DNA from: Gordius sp. MW1
Lineage: Eukaryota; Nematomorpha; Gordioida; Gordea; Gordiidae
DNA: 64,000 nucleotides
Assembly (NCBI GenBank): GCA_964036665.1
Contig: OZ038531.1
Coordinates: 744,001 to 808,000 of the forward strand
Reading direction: 5' to 3'
In this document: piece by piece, positions 37,001-47,873 of the stretch
Layout: each line of letters starts with the position of its first letter
Numbering within the stretch: position 1 is the first letter of the stretch
The notes under the pieces: generated by a model
What the model was told of the DNA's origin: nothing
Databases searched by the model: none
What the model saw: only the letters and a program-made list of their open reading frames with translations
Position numbers and translations under genes: made by a program

Positions 37001-40000
37001 CAAGTTATCGACGTTTGAAAAACGCCAAAATCGCTGTTTTTAGCAACTTTGACAGCTAAGATTTCAAAATCTAGACGTATAGGGGAAAAAACAAATATAT
37101 ATGTGTTCACCTTAAGAAAAACTCTATCAAAATCTGTAAAGGTTTGTCGGTTGATTTTATAAATCTATTTAAATTATTGATAAGCATTATTATTACTTTT
37201 AATATAAATAATAACATTTTTGAAAAACCTCCATATTTACAGTGCTCAGGCAAATTATAATTCAAAGCTTAAAGCAAATAATTGAGTGAAGGCGCTATTT
37301 AACGTAAAATTTAAGGGGAAAAAACCTTATGGGCCATAATGCTAGGTTTGTGGAGGGTGGGTTGCCTGTTAAGCAGTAACATGTCTCCGTCCAGCAAATG
37401 CCGATTCACTATTTGGACGGGATTGGGTGCCGCAAATGTCTGATTTTGGGTATTGTCGCGGTGGGAGGCCATTTTGAAATTAACACCTAATCGATTTAGA
37501 GTAGGATTGGGGACCGTCAGTAAACGCGCTATGGCTTGTCTCTGTTCAGGCCTTTTCGGGTTCAAAAAAACCGTGCTACCGTCCGAATTTTGAACTGAAT
37601 ACGCTCTACAAAATTTGATTTTCGCGATGATAAATATAATTCCTACACATTTCACATCGTAATCATATAATGTGAAAATCACCTAATTTTATATGGTAAA
37701 ACGGTTTGGAACTAATAACTAAAAAAAATTTAAAAATGGTGATTTAAGGATATCTGGGGTCTGATGGACCCCAAGTGTATACCCGGGATACTTGGCGGGC
37801 CCGTTGATTATGGCTTGACGCAGGCGGTCCACGTTGAAGCAATTCACGGGTTCGGGAAAAGTTAGTTTCTGTGCAAATATTTGTGGAACTCCAATCTCGT
37901 CTACCCTTATGTATGGGTCGGGTGATATCACCGAACGAGCCGCGAAATTGACCCGCTTGCCCATCATGTGCTTGCGAAACAGACCTTCTTTCTTTTCCAA
38001 TATCTAACGTAGAAACATATAATACATGTCACGAATTACCGTAGACTAGAGAACAGCTGATATAATTATTAAGCACGGGATGGAGGTCGCCATCTTTGAA
38101 GGGTAGACCCATCTACATTTCGTCGCGTACTTAAATATTATATTATAAATTGCGTAGGCAAAGATAATTTTTGCATTTGATCACCGCACAAGTGGGCACA
38201 TTTAAAAATCTCACCCTTAATAATTTGTTTGCCAATATCATATTTCCCCCAGGTTATTGTATTACAAGTCTGGGGGGAAAAATTAATTTTTTGCGTTTTG
38301 GCGCATCTACAAGGGGGTAGATATAGAGAAAAAAATGAAGTCGCCAAAATTTAGGTTTTGGTTAAGGTAGGGGCCGAGCAGACCACGGACCGGGTCGGAT
38401 CAAGCCAGGATCGACCCTAACCTGTTTTATGCCCTTGAGTTTTTCTTTGGGAAACAGAGTTTCATCCGGTTCGATGAGAAGATTGACGCAAGCTTGCAAA
38501 TATTGCCAAACCATGAGGAACGCTTTGACGCTCTGCTCATTCAACGCGACGCTCTCCTTCTTTAAGTTGACGCTTTGACGCTCGGACTTAAAGCTGAATC
38601 GTTGAAGCGCCGACCTATTTTTTGAATCGACGACTAGCGTGGCTACAGACAAATCGGAAGGGTTGGCGCCGTCTTGGCAAGAATATTGACCAATCAAGTC
38701 TCCGGACGTCTCTTTCAAAAGTTGACAAGCCGCCAAAATTTTGGTGTAAGTCAGGGTTTGTCCTCCCACGAATTTGCTGTCGCCTATGGCGTTTACCTAT
38801 GTATATTTTAAAAACTACATTTAAATTTTTTTACAGGTATTAAAAAAAATTGGAAAATAAAATCAAATCAAAGAATAAATGCAAATTTGGACATAACATT
38901 AATATTCTCAGCACATTGTGGCTAAAATTTTTAATTTATTGTGATTTTATTTCAATTCTAAAGACAGAAATAAAAGTTAAAAGAAAGTTAATCTAAATGA
39001 CTGTTTATAGACCATATTAAATTTGATTTTATCCCAATATTTATAGCCCAAGAATTAACATTGTTCTAGTAATTTAGATTAATTCCCAAAAAATTAAAAA
39101 TTAATACTGAATTTCAATCTTGTTCTGCAGTCTTAGTATCATTGATATATTATATCAATAATTACAAATTTATATTTATCTAACCTTTAAAAAACTTGTA
39201 TAATTTATTTAAAAAATATTCAAAAGTAAGCAAGTTTTATAGGAATTTAATATAAATAGTATTTGTCTATATCTAAAAATTGGTTGATAATATTAAATAT
39301 TACTGGTCTAAACTTAGATGGAATAACTGGCAGGTTTTTAATGAAAAATATTCTTGATTGATCTCCAGTAGTTTCATATTTAATTATTTCAAAGAGGGAA
39401 GATAAAGTTTTTAATTGTTCAGGTATGTTAAAAATATTTTTCACAATATTTTTAGCTTCAAGTGGCATCAAACTTTGTTCTCCTTTAATAGATGGTTTTG
39501 TCCAAATTAATGCATCATTATCATTTGGGTCAACTTTTACAAAGTTTTTATTATTATCACTAAAAATAATTGTAATGAATTATTTAAAAAATAATAAATC
39601 AACCTGAATAGTTCGGTTGGTTTGGCAGAAGTTCTTTTAGCAAATAATAGAATTATTTTAGAATTATCTTTGACCTTAATTGAAGGCAGCTTAGCATGAC
39701 AATGTGGACAAGATTTATAAGAAGCGAGATGATATTTTTTGATGTAATCTTTAGTTATGTTTTCCTTTATTTCCAAAATATTTTTGCTTGGACAAATGTC
39801 ATCAGCCACTGAATGTTCTAAAACAAACCTTAATATTAAATATACTCATAAAATTTAAACCTTTAAGGAAGTTTATAATGTATTTATCAAAATGGCCTTC
39901 TAGATAATTATAATAATTATTTGCTATATCTTCTAAGGGCATCTTTTCCTCTGATAATTTTTTTGTTGACATGCCATTAACAATTTTATTCAAATCACAA

Positions 40001-40449
40001 ACTGCTGATTCAACTCCATAATTTAGCATATCTATTTGTTTAGTGATTAATAGAGTCTGAATTCTAGGAGCTAACAATCTAAAGCAAAATATGCAGGACC
40101 CTTTAAGAATCTTTTGAACCATAAAGTAAATTTTGTATATAAATTACCCAGTACAGAGTCTTAAAGAGCATTGGATTATATATTATCATTGGAAATTGTA
40201 TATGACCCAAATGTCCAGGACATTGATAATAGTTAAGTCCACATGTTATACAAACATCATTAAAGCCAAGGGGCCCTAAAAAATTAAATATTTTTAAAAT
40301 TATAAACCTAATGCTAGATCATGAGGCCCCTGAGAAATTGCGTTATAATCTTTATCTATGGCTTTAGGCAAAATAATCTCTTTGACCGATAAATTTTTAA
40401 CGTTTTCGTCAGAAATAGATCCAAATTTTATTCTGTTAATATAATGCAT
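19052..40449 (-). CDS. POLR1A: DNA-directed RNA polymerase I subunit RPA1 (largest subunit)
   Basis: Catalytic subunit of RNA polymerase I, which makes the large rRNA precursor in the nucleolus. The hand-built model has 29 exons in continuous phase and 1787 residues (human about 1720). Exons: 40449-40308, 40275-40148, 40110-39861, 39817-39604, 39559-39304, 38796-38422, 38003-37783, 37605-37326, 36851-36621, 36226-36083, 35625-35401, 34687-34553, 33835-33618, 32854-32770, 32408-32208, 31622-31494, 30725-30541, 27879-27708, 27385-27242, 26275-26051, 25699-25641, 25182-25012, 22309-21939, 21547-21396, 21098-21015, 20706-20545, 20145-20035, 19566-19374, 19152-19052. Landmarks in order: N-terminal zinc ligands (CITCG, CPGHLGH, SCIFC, CPHC), clamp ([17 protein letters not shown]), the catalytic [10 protein letters not shown] with all three aspartates, bridge-helix region (FFHCMAGRE), trigger-loop region ([23 protein letters not shown]), an acidic linker typical of RPA1, and a conserved C-terminus. 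Two donors (CAA|GTTTTT at 27708, CAA|GTGTGA at 26051) are weak. The first four introns are only 32-44 nt. Confidence 0.95.
19751..19919. repeat. GGGCGTAGCC palindromic element (copy 2)
   Basis: It ends in TGGCTACGCCCATG and contains the typical AAATCATTATTGCCCCCC block seen in the other copies. The left end is diverged (CATGGACGTACAGGG). It lies in the POLR1A intron between the exons starting at 20145 and 19566. Confidence 0.75.
21677..21874 (+). repeat. Dispersed repeat, GGACAGGACGGAC family
   Basis: It starts GCAATTTATGGGCTCG, contains GTCCGTCCGTCCTGTCC and a GACTTTTATTATGCTTTCGC block, and ends CTCGCCCGAGCCCAATT. The copy at 55671-55880 is its inverted relative with the same blocks. It lies in a POLR1A intron about 65 bp from an exon. 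Confidence 0.75.
22521..24447. mobile_element. Giant fold-back (long terminal inverted repeat) element, copy 1
   Basis: Arms of about 780 bp (22521-23295 and 23655-24447) are inverted copies of each other. Both begin at the outside with TAGGGACATTCCATGTCAAATCG. Each arm carries a C or G run (23097-23106; about 23850-23862). The roughly 360-bp loop contains a minus-strand reading frame of 64 codons (23545-23351). A related element with a homologous loop lies at 28213-30140. Both are in POLR1A introns. No transposase was recognised, so these look non-autonomous. Confidence 0.88.
25176..25600. repeat. Tandem duplication (about 195 bp x2) spanning a POLR1A splice acceptor
   Basis: Unit 1 (about 25176-25370) and unit 2 (about 25371-25600) share AACTTCCCTATTTTA, TTTGACCACTAA, TCTAGTCTTACCTTAAAAACTCAT-type blocks and GTATGCAATTTTTAAT-like ends in the same order. 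Unit 1 contains the real acceptor (exon starts at 25182) and the first exon bases. Unit 2 therefore carries a second copy of the acceptor. Confidence 0.75.
28213..30140. mobile_element. Giant fold-back element, copy 2
   Basis: Arms about 28213-28875 and 29515-30140 are inverted copies, with the outer sequence ATAGGGACATTCCATGTCAAATCG. Arm sequence is nearly identical to copy 1 over long stretches (for example the block ending in GTCGGCCGAAAA). The loop (about 28960-29250) is homologous to that of copy 1, but its reading frame is broken by stops. It lies in the POLR1A intron between the exons starting at 30725 and 27879. Confidence 0.88.
32026..32206. repeat. TAGTGTTGTAAAAA MITE family, copy adjoining a POLR1A exon
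   Basis: It has the family ends TTGTGTTGTAAAAATGG and CCCCTTTTTACGAATAC and internal GGTCGACC palindromes. The right end runs up to the splice donor of the exon that ends at 32208. Confidence 0.75.
32508..32560 (-). repeat. Fragment of the GGACAGGACGGAC family
   Basis: GGTGGACAGGACGGGACCAA is followed by ATTGCATAGCAATTAATA, the same terminal sequence as in the larger copies. Short remnant in a POLR1A intron. Confidence 0.55.
34962..35396. repeat. CATAGACTAC terminal-inverted-repeat element adjoining a POLR1A exon
   Basis: The left end is TATAGACTACATAGACTGC; the right end, on the opposite strand, reads TAGTTAGACTG. The interior matches an inverted copy at 58263-58690, including CACATTTCAAAATGGC near the right end. 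Its right end lies next to the donor GTAAG of the exon ending at 35401. Confidence 0.7.
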
Positions 40450-41246
40450 AACACCCCTTTCCATATTTAGGAATTAAAATAAAATCGAATGAATGAATCA
40501 ACCAGTTTAAAAATTTACTATCATGATAATTTAAGTACTTCCCACTATATTACCAATCGTTATGTTTAATTGGAGGAACAGAATAAAATTTTTTAATTGT
40601 TGGTTGCATTTATAATATAGAATAGATCTATGACAACTACCACGACTACCACGTAAGATCGGGATTGTAATAACTATTAATAGAGAAAATAATATTTAGC
40701 TATATAAGAATTATTAATAATAGCTGCCGCACAGCTTATATATATGATAGATGAAGATATATGTGGCTCTATTATTAGCAGTATTAAGAGGCACGATTTA
40801 AAATGGTGTCAATACGAAACACAGCTCTTTTGGTATGCCGTATAAAAAACAATTCAATGGAAAAAATAATCAAAAACTATTGAATGGTATCATATGCGCT
40901 ATGATGAATTTAAAATAAAATGAAAAAAGTAAAAATAAACATTTCAGCTTTAAACCCCTTCTAACGTATTGTAAATTGAGTGTCTTAATTTATTATTTAA
41001 TAGTCATAAAAGATAAAATATTACTTTTAACAATTATCGTGATTCAGGTTTACGTTATTAATGATTTTATTTATTGATATTTTCTTACCTTATAATTTAT
41101 TTATATCTCATGAATTTATCCTTTATTTCAATTAGAATTATGCCCAAGTAACAGCGCGTAATTAGCGAAGAGAAAGATTAATAATTAAAATGCGAACAAA
41201 GAAAAGGTTCGATCTACATATGTGTATAGAGAACAAAAGAATTCCT

Positions 41247-41348
41247 ACGCGTACATAATGATGGGAATACTCGCTGTGTATCATGTGATGTATTCCTACG
41301 CGTAAAATAAATCGTGTAGAGAACGATGGGGGGAGAGGGACTACGCGT
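41247..41348. promoter_or_regulatory. Three ACGCGT motifs upstream of POLR1A
   Basis: ACGCGT occurs at 41247-41252, 41298-41303 and 41343-41348, two of them in the shared context ATTCCTACGCGTA. They lie 0.8-0.9 kb upstream of the POLR1A start, in an otherwise CpG-poor region. It may be a local duplicated element or regulatory sites. There is no experimental support. Confidence 0.3.
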
Positions 41349-42734
41349 ATACATAAAGATGCGTATACAGACACTAAAATAAGCGAAATAAGATGAGGGG
41401 AGCGCAGCTGGTCTTGCTGCGTAGATGGATGAGAGTGGAGTCGTGTAGTAAGACTACAACACGTATGAAAAAAAATTTCTAGCTATTTTTAAATGTCTCA
41501 TTTATTTCCCCCTGAACACGAGAATGTGTTTTGCTGTAAATGTATCATTTTCTCAGTACATTATATAAATTTATGCATCGCATTAACTTGAAAACCCAAC
41601 TATTGCACCTAACCCCCTTCCCTTTTAAAATGCAGTTTGTGTGACCAATGATTGTCTCTTCAGCCTTTAAATGGTGACCATCTTATTTCATTACAGGAAC
41701 TAGCCTTTTATACGACACCTTCTGCTCTTTCCCCCCTGATAAATGTAAAATTCAAGATCCTCATTCTACCTTCTAAGATCTAGTTTTTTATTTAAAAAAG
41801 ATTGCTTTAAATTATCCAAAATGTCCTTTTTTGGTCCTTGCAAAAAAAAATAATCATCCGTTATTTAGCAATACAACAGCCTATCCCTGGCGAATGGCCT
41901 CGAGTCGGCCAAATACCTGGTTTTCTCCTGACTTTCAACTATTTTTTTATAACTATAGCCTCATGCTCTAGAACATTCAGTCCTTGCGCAATTAATCTAG
42001 TTAAAGAAATTAGCAGGATACACAAACTTTGTTAAAACAAAACATTGGCAAAATTTTGGTATTCTAAAAAGTTTATTTCAATAGCGGCTTTTTGCTGACG
42101 ACTCTTAAGAATTTTCATATCCTTCCTAAAACCATTGTTTTAATTATAAATTTTTAGCTTAATATAGATTTATAGTTTAGACAACTTCGTAATTACAATA
42201 TTTTAAATTTGTTAGGATGAAATAATTTGTTTACAGACTATAAACGGCTTTCCTCATATATTATTGACAAAATATATTTTTGTAATTTGATTAATTATAA
42301 AAAAGTTAGGAAAAAATGCATAAAGAATCTTAAATACATTCTACCTTTTACTCAATTGAATTTCATATGAGAATTACATGCTAAACTAAATTTCTAAGTT
42401 TCTATAGTTAAAAGAGTGTAAGGACTAGTCAATTGAGTATTTTTATAGGAAGATCCATTTAGCTATAACTTGACAATTTTTCCCTTAATTATAATTTAAA
42501 AAATTCATAAAAAGCACAATCACCCCATAATCGCAATTTTTGTTTTAAATAAACTTAGAATTACAAACATAACATTTTCCCCTTAAATAAAAAATCGTGC
42601 AATTTTTGAAGATAGCCTGGTTTTTTAACACAATGGAACCCACAGGCCAAACTCTATTGACGGTAAAAGACCCGACGGCTTAACAATCATTCCAAGGGCT
42701 CGCGGCCTTAAGGCTTGTTAGGACTTCACTACGT

Positions 42735-43030
42735 TGCATATATTTGCCCAAATCTAATGCTCCCCCACCTCATCTCTTCTACGGAGTGAAAAGAAGTTAG
42801 AAAATACAAATACCTCAACAATTTTATTTTTGTCCCAGAAGTGGCTACGACCCTGGGTACTTTAGGACCCGAAAGTAGCTAATTCCTTAGACAAATATTA
42901 AAGTTTATCAACTTCACACCTTCCCAAAGGATTTTTATATTAGGCAGGAAATTGTAAAATCCAATACAGTCTTAATCCATGGCTTTATGCCTGCTCATTA
43001 ATTTAATATAATTTTGCATGTATCATACAC
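42735..43030 (+). repeat. Dispersed repeat, copy B (partner at 14395-14830)
   Basis: It shares CTTCTACGGAG, TTGTAAAATCCA and CATGGCTTTATGCCTGCTCATTAA-type segments in the same order and orientation with the copy in TICRR. Confidence 0.6.
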
Positions 43031-43689
43031 AATCATTTGGAAATAAACCACTATTAGTTCAAATAAATTAGCTTCAGCATAAAATGACGATGTAATTTTC
43101 AACAAACTAGATATCTTAAGTAATTAAACTAACTTTAATGACAACTAACACATATGTAAGAGTATTTTGAACTAAAATTTAACATTTTTAATCACATAGC
43201 ACACAATATTGATGAAAATTTTCACCCGAAGTCTTTAAATATAAAAGCATAACTCATAAATATAAAGCTCTCTTTCTTTAACTTTGAAATGATGTATATT
43301 TTACTTTAACTTTCATTGTAATTCTACTAAGTCTCGTTTAAAATCAAACAATTGTAGCTTTATAAAAATCGTTATAATAATTATACATTAATTTAAAAGT
43401 ACCCTTGCTTAAAATTAGTCTTTTTATTCTATATCTTTTTTATAGCTCATTTCATCATAAAACGTAGATGCGCTTAAGAATTACAACATATAGATTTGAA
43501 AGGTGCAAGTTGTGTTGTGTACATTGTGCAGAGTAGATAAAGTAATTGAATTGAGTGCAATTTTAACAATATTCGGAATATGGTAAATCCTTTTCCACGA
43601 AATAATAAAGCTCGTTGTGTCTGTTGACGAAAGTAGTTGGCCTAATGCAAATTTAGCATGAAATTTTTTAAAAATAGTTTAGAAATATT

Positions 43690-43855
43690 CATGGGCGGAG
43701 CCAAGGGGGGGGGCAGGGAAGAACGACTGCCCCCCTCAAGATCCAAATTTTTTTAAAATTTATTGAAATCATGACGAATATTTCAAAAAATGATCCGTTT
43801 GCCCCTCCCTAAATCATTATTGCCCTCCTCTAATTCCAATGCTGGCTACGCCCAA
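43690..43855. repeat. GGGCGTAGCC palindromic element (copy 3)
   Basis: The ends are CATGGGCGGAGCCAAGG and GGCTACGCCCA. The middle has GCCCCTCCCTAAATCATTATTGCCC as in copy 2. Confidence 0.78.
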
Positions 43856-44782
43856 GGAGAAGTTGTAAATAATCTTTTTACATACAGAACTAAAATTTGT
43901 CCTTAGTTTGTGTTTTAATAATTAAAAAATTGTTAGACCCTGAGAAAGCAAATGCTGCATAGACTACATAGATTGCTCATGGGCTTATGTTTATAATGAA
44001 ATATTTTGTACCGTATAAAACCGCCATTTTGAAATATACACTCGAAAATCAATTGACAAACTATACATGTTTTCTATTCAAAGTGACTAAAAAATTAAGA
44101 ATTAGATGATTTTAGCTGAATCTTGTACTCATTTAAAGTCACTTTCATTTCAGGCGCGTAGCCAGGATTTTCACGAGGGGGGGGGGGGAATCTGGCAAAA
44201 AAAAAATTAACAACGCATTTTGTCAAAAATTAAATTAAAAAAATTATATATTATATTTCTAGGTTTTTATAAGTGCTTTAAAGTCTTTGATGTAATTAAA
44301 CTATAATATTTTAACCCGTTTAATTTAGTTATTAATCAAAAAAAGGGGGGGGGGGACTGTTTCATTTATTTTAAACAACCTCTAAATAAGTGAAATTAAT
44401 TTACATATCTTAAAGATTGACAAAATTTGTAATTGTATTTTTCGCAATATTTATAAAAACTAATAGGCATAGATGTTGGCTTGTAGATTTAGCTTAAATT
44501 GTTATACACTCTAATTAGAGATAAAATAAGAATTATTTCAGCATTATTACTAAAAAAACAATAGATTCATTTTCACCTAAGGTATTAGTCTTGTTAGAAG
44601 CTACACAATTTCGTGTTAAAATTCCATATTATATAAATTTGCTCATAGAAACATTCATAAACTTTAAACTATGGAATAATCAGTTGAAATACATAGTTTA
44701 TATTATATAGTTTTAATAACTATTATACCTCAGAATCAAAAAGCGTCAGAATATAAATATTATATTATGAGTAAAAAATATC

Positions 44783-47700
44783 TTACTTGTTATAAATGCC
44801 GGCGATAACGGGTCCAGTTACATTATGACCTTTGAGCAATAAAATTTGGGCAAATTCCTTGGATTTCGTTGCCATAACGTAGGGTAGGGCATAGCCACCA
44901 AACATTTTAACATACACTACGTGATCGGGAAGCTTAGTTATAACGATCTATAGGTTACATACGATAAATCTTTAAAAATATGAAGTTAAAATAATTATTG
45001 ATTTTATATTAAAAAATTTAATTAGGTATATTAAATAACTTTCCGACGCAATTGATGAGAAAAACGCTATATTACCTGCGACAGCAGCAATCTAAATTGA
45101 ATCAAAGATTAGGAGATTCCATGTTAAAACTACACGCTTTAGGATTTGTAGTCAGGAGACGTACAAAAAACGACTTATAGAATGAATAAATTAAAAAAAA
45201 TTTTTATCTATAAAATCATGTAGATAAGCGACAATAAATATTAATATAATTGTGATCAGGATCCTAATTATTTAAGTTTTTTATGCATGGTTATAATGAT
45301 AATAATAATAATTAATATCTACTTGGATCTGAGCATAAAATATTTCGACAAGCAATTCTCTAGAGCCATTTTTAAAAAACAGCTCCACATGTTTAAGCAT
45401 TAAAGTTAAATGACAGATCTCTACCAGGAAATTGAAAAGATTCTAAAGATGGTGGAAGAATTGATAAAGATTACTGGAGTTCTTACATAATATTGGCACT
45501 ATTATTTTCCGATCTTTATGTTTTTTGTCATCTCGAGTAGATAACGTTTCTGTTCAAACTAAAAGCTGTTCATTTCATAAGCTAATATAAAATGCTTGAT
45601 GTCTTGTGGGGTAAGGGTTGTTAGGGCAAGGGTTAGGGTTAGGGTTCTCAATTAGATTTGCTTGGCTTTTGAAATGATCAGCTTTTAGTTTGAATAAGAA
45701 TCGTAGATAAATGAATGTTACAATTTCAATAAAAAGTTGGGCCCTAAAAAGATTGCTTTATTTTACATCAGGATCATCTGGAAGGGGTGGATTTTGACCA
45801 AAGGGGGGAGGTATAGCAACGTTAACAGCAGGTCCTTCGCCACCTTTCAGCAATTCTAGCAATTGCGTTTTTGGATTGCCTATCCCCTTTGTTGGAGCCA
45901 ATAACGCGTTAGGTACGGTCCAGGGTATTTTAACTCCTAAATATCATATAATAATTATACGTGGAAATGTAATGTTGTATTTTTACATCCCTTACTATAC
46001 AATTTTATTTAAGGTATAGTTTATGTATGAAAACATTTAGTATAATACAAAGAGGAAAACTGGCATTTTGATTTGATTTTTTCGTTTAAAAAGATCTTTA
46101 AATTTATTTCATTTTCAGGGTTATCTTAGACAGTTTGTAATAAATGATAATTTTTTATTTTACTTTTTATGCAAAAAACATCATTCTTATGAATACAATG
46201 TTGCAAACATCAGCAATCAATTTATTCTACTGTATTTTAAAGAGTTTCTAGAGATTTACAAAAAAAAGCAAATTTTAAGACCCATATATAAACTCAATTA
46301 GGTCGCCTATATATTTTCCATATGTGTGCTATTAATAAGCAATTCATAGCTTTTTTTTAAAACTCTCTTAAATCAAACAAGACAAAACAACTACTTAATT
46401 CCTGGAGAGGCTTGTGCCCAGAACACAAAATAGATGAAAGACCAGAAGCTATTTAAAATATTTCCTTGTCGTCAGCTGACTAAACAAATGGATAGGGCTA
46501 TAACAATAATATTATATATAATATTTTTTGTAAAATGTATTACTTTTATCATTTTCTCCACCAAAATAACGAATTATTTTGTAGTAAGCTTTCCTCAAGC
46601 CAGAATTAACAAAATCCACTCCATTGACACGAGCAGTGGCAACTGTAAAGCCATAATAATATCGGACTTCATACAATTCATTTCGGCAAAGGATTTCAAA
46701 TTTGGCGCAATAATAATTTCCACAAAACTCAGGAGCTTTTTCTCCAGTTGGACTATCAATAAAATTATTAAATATCAATAATTAATTTTTAAAAGTTTTA
46801 CGAGCGTAAGTTTTGCAATCATTTGGAAATATAAATTGTATTAAAAGTTTGATTATAATTAAAAACGTTCTAGTGATCTTAAAAATTGATGATTTAGCGA
46901 ATAAACCTCAAAAAATGTAATTTTAAATTATAAATTTAACTGAAATAAAAGTATTCCAGTCAGCTTACAAAAGAATCTAAAAATTCTAAAACAGACAGGG
47001 TGCATTAAAAGATTTTTCCACGGTGTCTGAAGGATTTCAGTTATATAAAGTTGTCCAATAAAATGTGGCTTATAGGGTTAACTATATTCCCTAGGCAAAT
47101 AATATAAGAATGGCCTGGCGATAAATTAAAACTAGATCTAACAGACAATTTATAAAAAGAATAAATTCAAGAATCCTTTCCAAAAAAGACTAATTAATTT
47201 GTGTCTGCATCAAAACGGGGTTATAAAGGTCTAAGAAGCATACCCTATGATGTAATTGTAGTCGTGTATATCTTCGAATTGTTCCGTAAAATATTTCAGA
47301 GCTGCTCCGAAATAGGAAACTCTAGCCGCCTCAAATCCACTAAAAAAGAATTGATGAACTTGTTCGGGAATAGAGGGCTTCGGTTGTTTTTCCCCATCCC
47401 AAGTTTTAGAAGGGCCTGGATCCTCATAGGATTTTAGTCCTGGCTTTAAAGCAGGCCCATCTGCCAATTGAGAACGGTGCACTTGATAAAGTTTGCTATT
47501 CTCTTCTCCTCCATCTTCATGGTGTGAAGGCGCGTCTTGATATTTTCTAAAAGTTCTACTATCCCTAGGTTCACCAATATCATCTTCATTTTCTCCGTCG
47601 GAATGCTTATTTTTCATGATGGCTCGCCATTTGTCCGAAATTACACCAATCACGGGTCGCCTCTTGGGTGTCCTGTAACCGGATTGGTAGGATCCCTCTT

Positions 47701-47812
47701 CAGGAACGTCATTGGCTAAATCTTCTCGCGAATCGTAATGCCGGATTGCGTCGTCCACTTCGATTAACACCACGATAAAACAAGTCACTAAAATGAGTTT
47801 AAAAGTTTTCAT
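44783..47812 (-). CDS. Secreted SOUL-domain protein (heme-binding protein family)
   Basis: Four exons in phase: 47812-47244, 46752-46544, 45936-45767 and 44947-44783, 370 residues. The N-terminus is a clear signal peptide (MKTFKLILVTCFIVVLIEV, then charged residues). About 165 acidic, polar residues follow. The SOUL/HEBP domain then begins around residue 195: FEILCRNELYEVRYY, TARVNGVDFVNSGLRKAYYKIIRYFGGEN, IPWTVPNALLAP, and VVYVKMFGGYALPYV, all in family order. SOUL proteins bind or traffic heme, though binding is not proven for many members. Odd points: the long N-terminal extension, and a domain that ends early, without the usual C-terminal NRxNEVW segment. The last codon and stop (AAC AAG TAA) overlap a good donor, AA|GTAAGA, so a further exon may exist that I could not find. 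A TATTTAAA box lies 54 nt upstream of the ATG. Confidence 0.8.
45535..45720. repeat. Inverted-repeat element enclosing an interstitial TTAGGG array
   Basis: Imperfect arms (about 45540-45585 with CAAACTAAAAGCTGTTCATTTC, and 45663-45715 with GAAATGATCAGCTTTTAGTTTG) flank GGGTAAGGGTTGTTAGGGC and AAGGGTTAGGGTTAGGGTT (45611-45646). It lies in an intron of the SOUL gene. Confidence 0.65.
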
Positions 47813-47865
47813 TTGCTCGGTGAAAATTAAATCATTTAATAATATTGTTAAAGACTATATCCGCC

Positions 47866-47873
47866 TTTAAATA
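47866..47873 (-). promoter_or_regulatory. TATA-like box of the SOUL gene
   Basis: The minus strand reads TATTTAAA 54 nt upstream of the ATG at 47812, a spacing that fits a short 5' UTR. Pattern match only. Confidence 0.35.

Larger units (their letters stand above)
40450..44782. other. Intergenic region upstream of POLR1A and downstream of the SOUL gene
   Basis: No gene is supported. It holds the ACGCGT cluster (41247-41348), one copy of a dispersed repeat (42735-43030), a GGGCGTAGCC element (43690-43855), a CATAGACTAC fragment (about 43955-44045) and long G runs at 44178 and 44345. The POLR1A promoter should lie in its left third. Confidence 0.55.

Noticed and set aside
36747-37043. 98-codon plus-strand frame
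   Set aside because: It overlaps the catalytic exon of POLR1A on the other strand and continues into intron; no family features.
38400-38800. Bacterial contamination or horizontal transfer as the cause of GC-rich exons
   Set aside because: The GC-rich exons continue the same conserved proteins in phase with AT-rich exons and are flanked by ordinary introns.
43990-44350. Plus-strand G runs after GCGCGTAGCCAGG as a sixth GGGCGTAGCC element
   Set aside because: Only one end resembles the family; no inverted partner is visible, so it was not listed as a copy.
46434-46781. 115-codon plus-strand frame
   Set aside because: It is antisense to the SOUL exon 46752-46544, which has clear domain homology.
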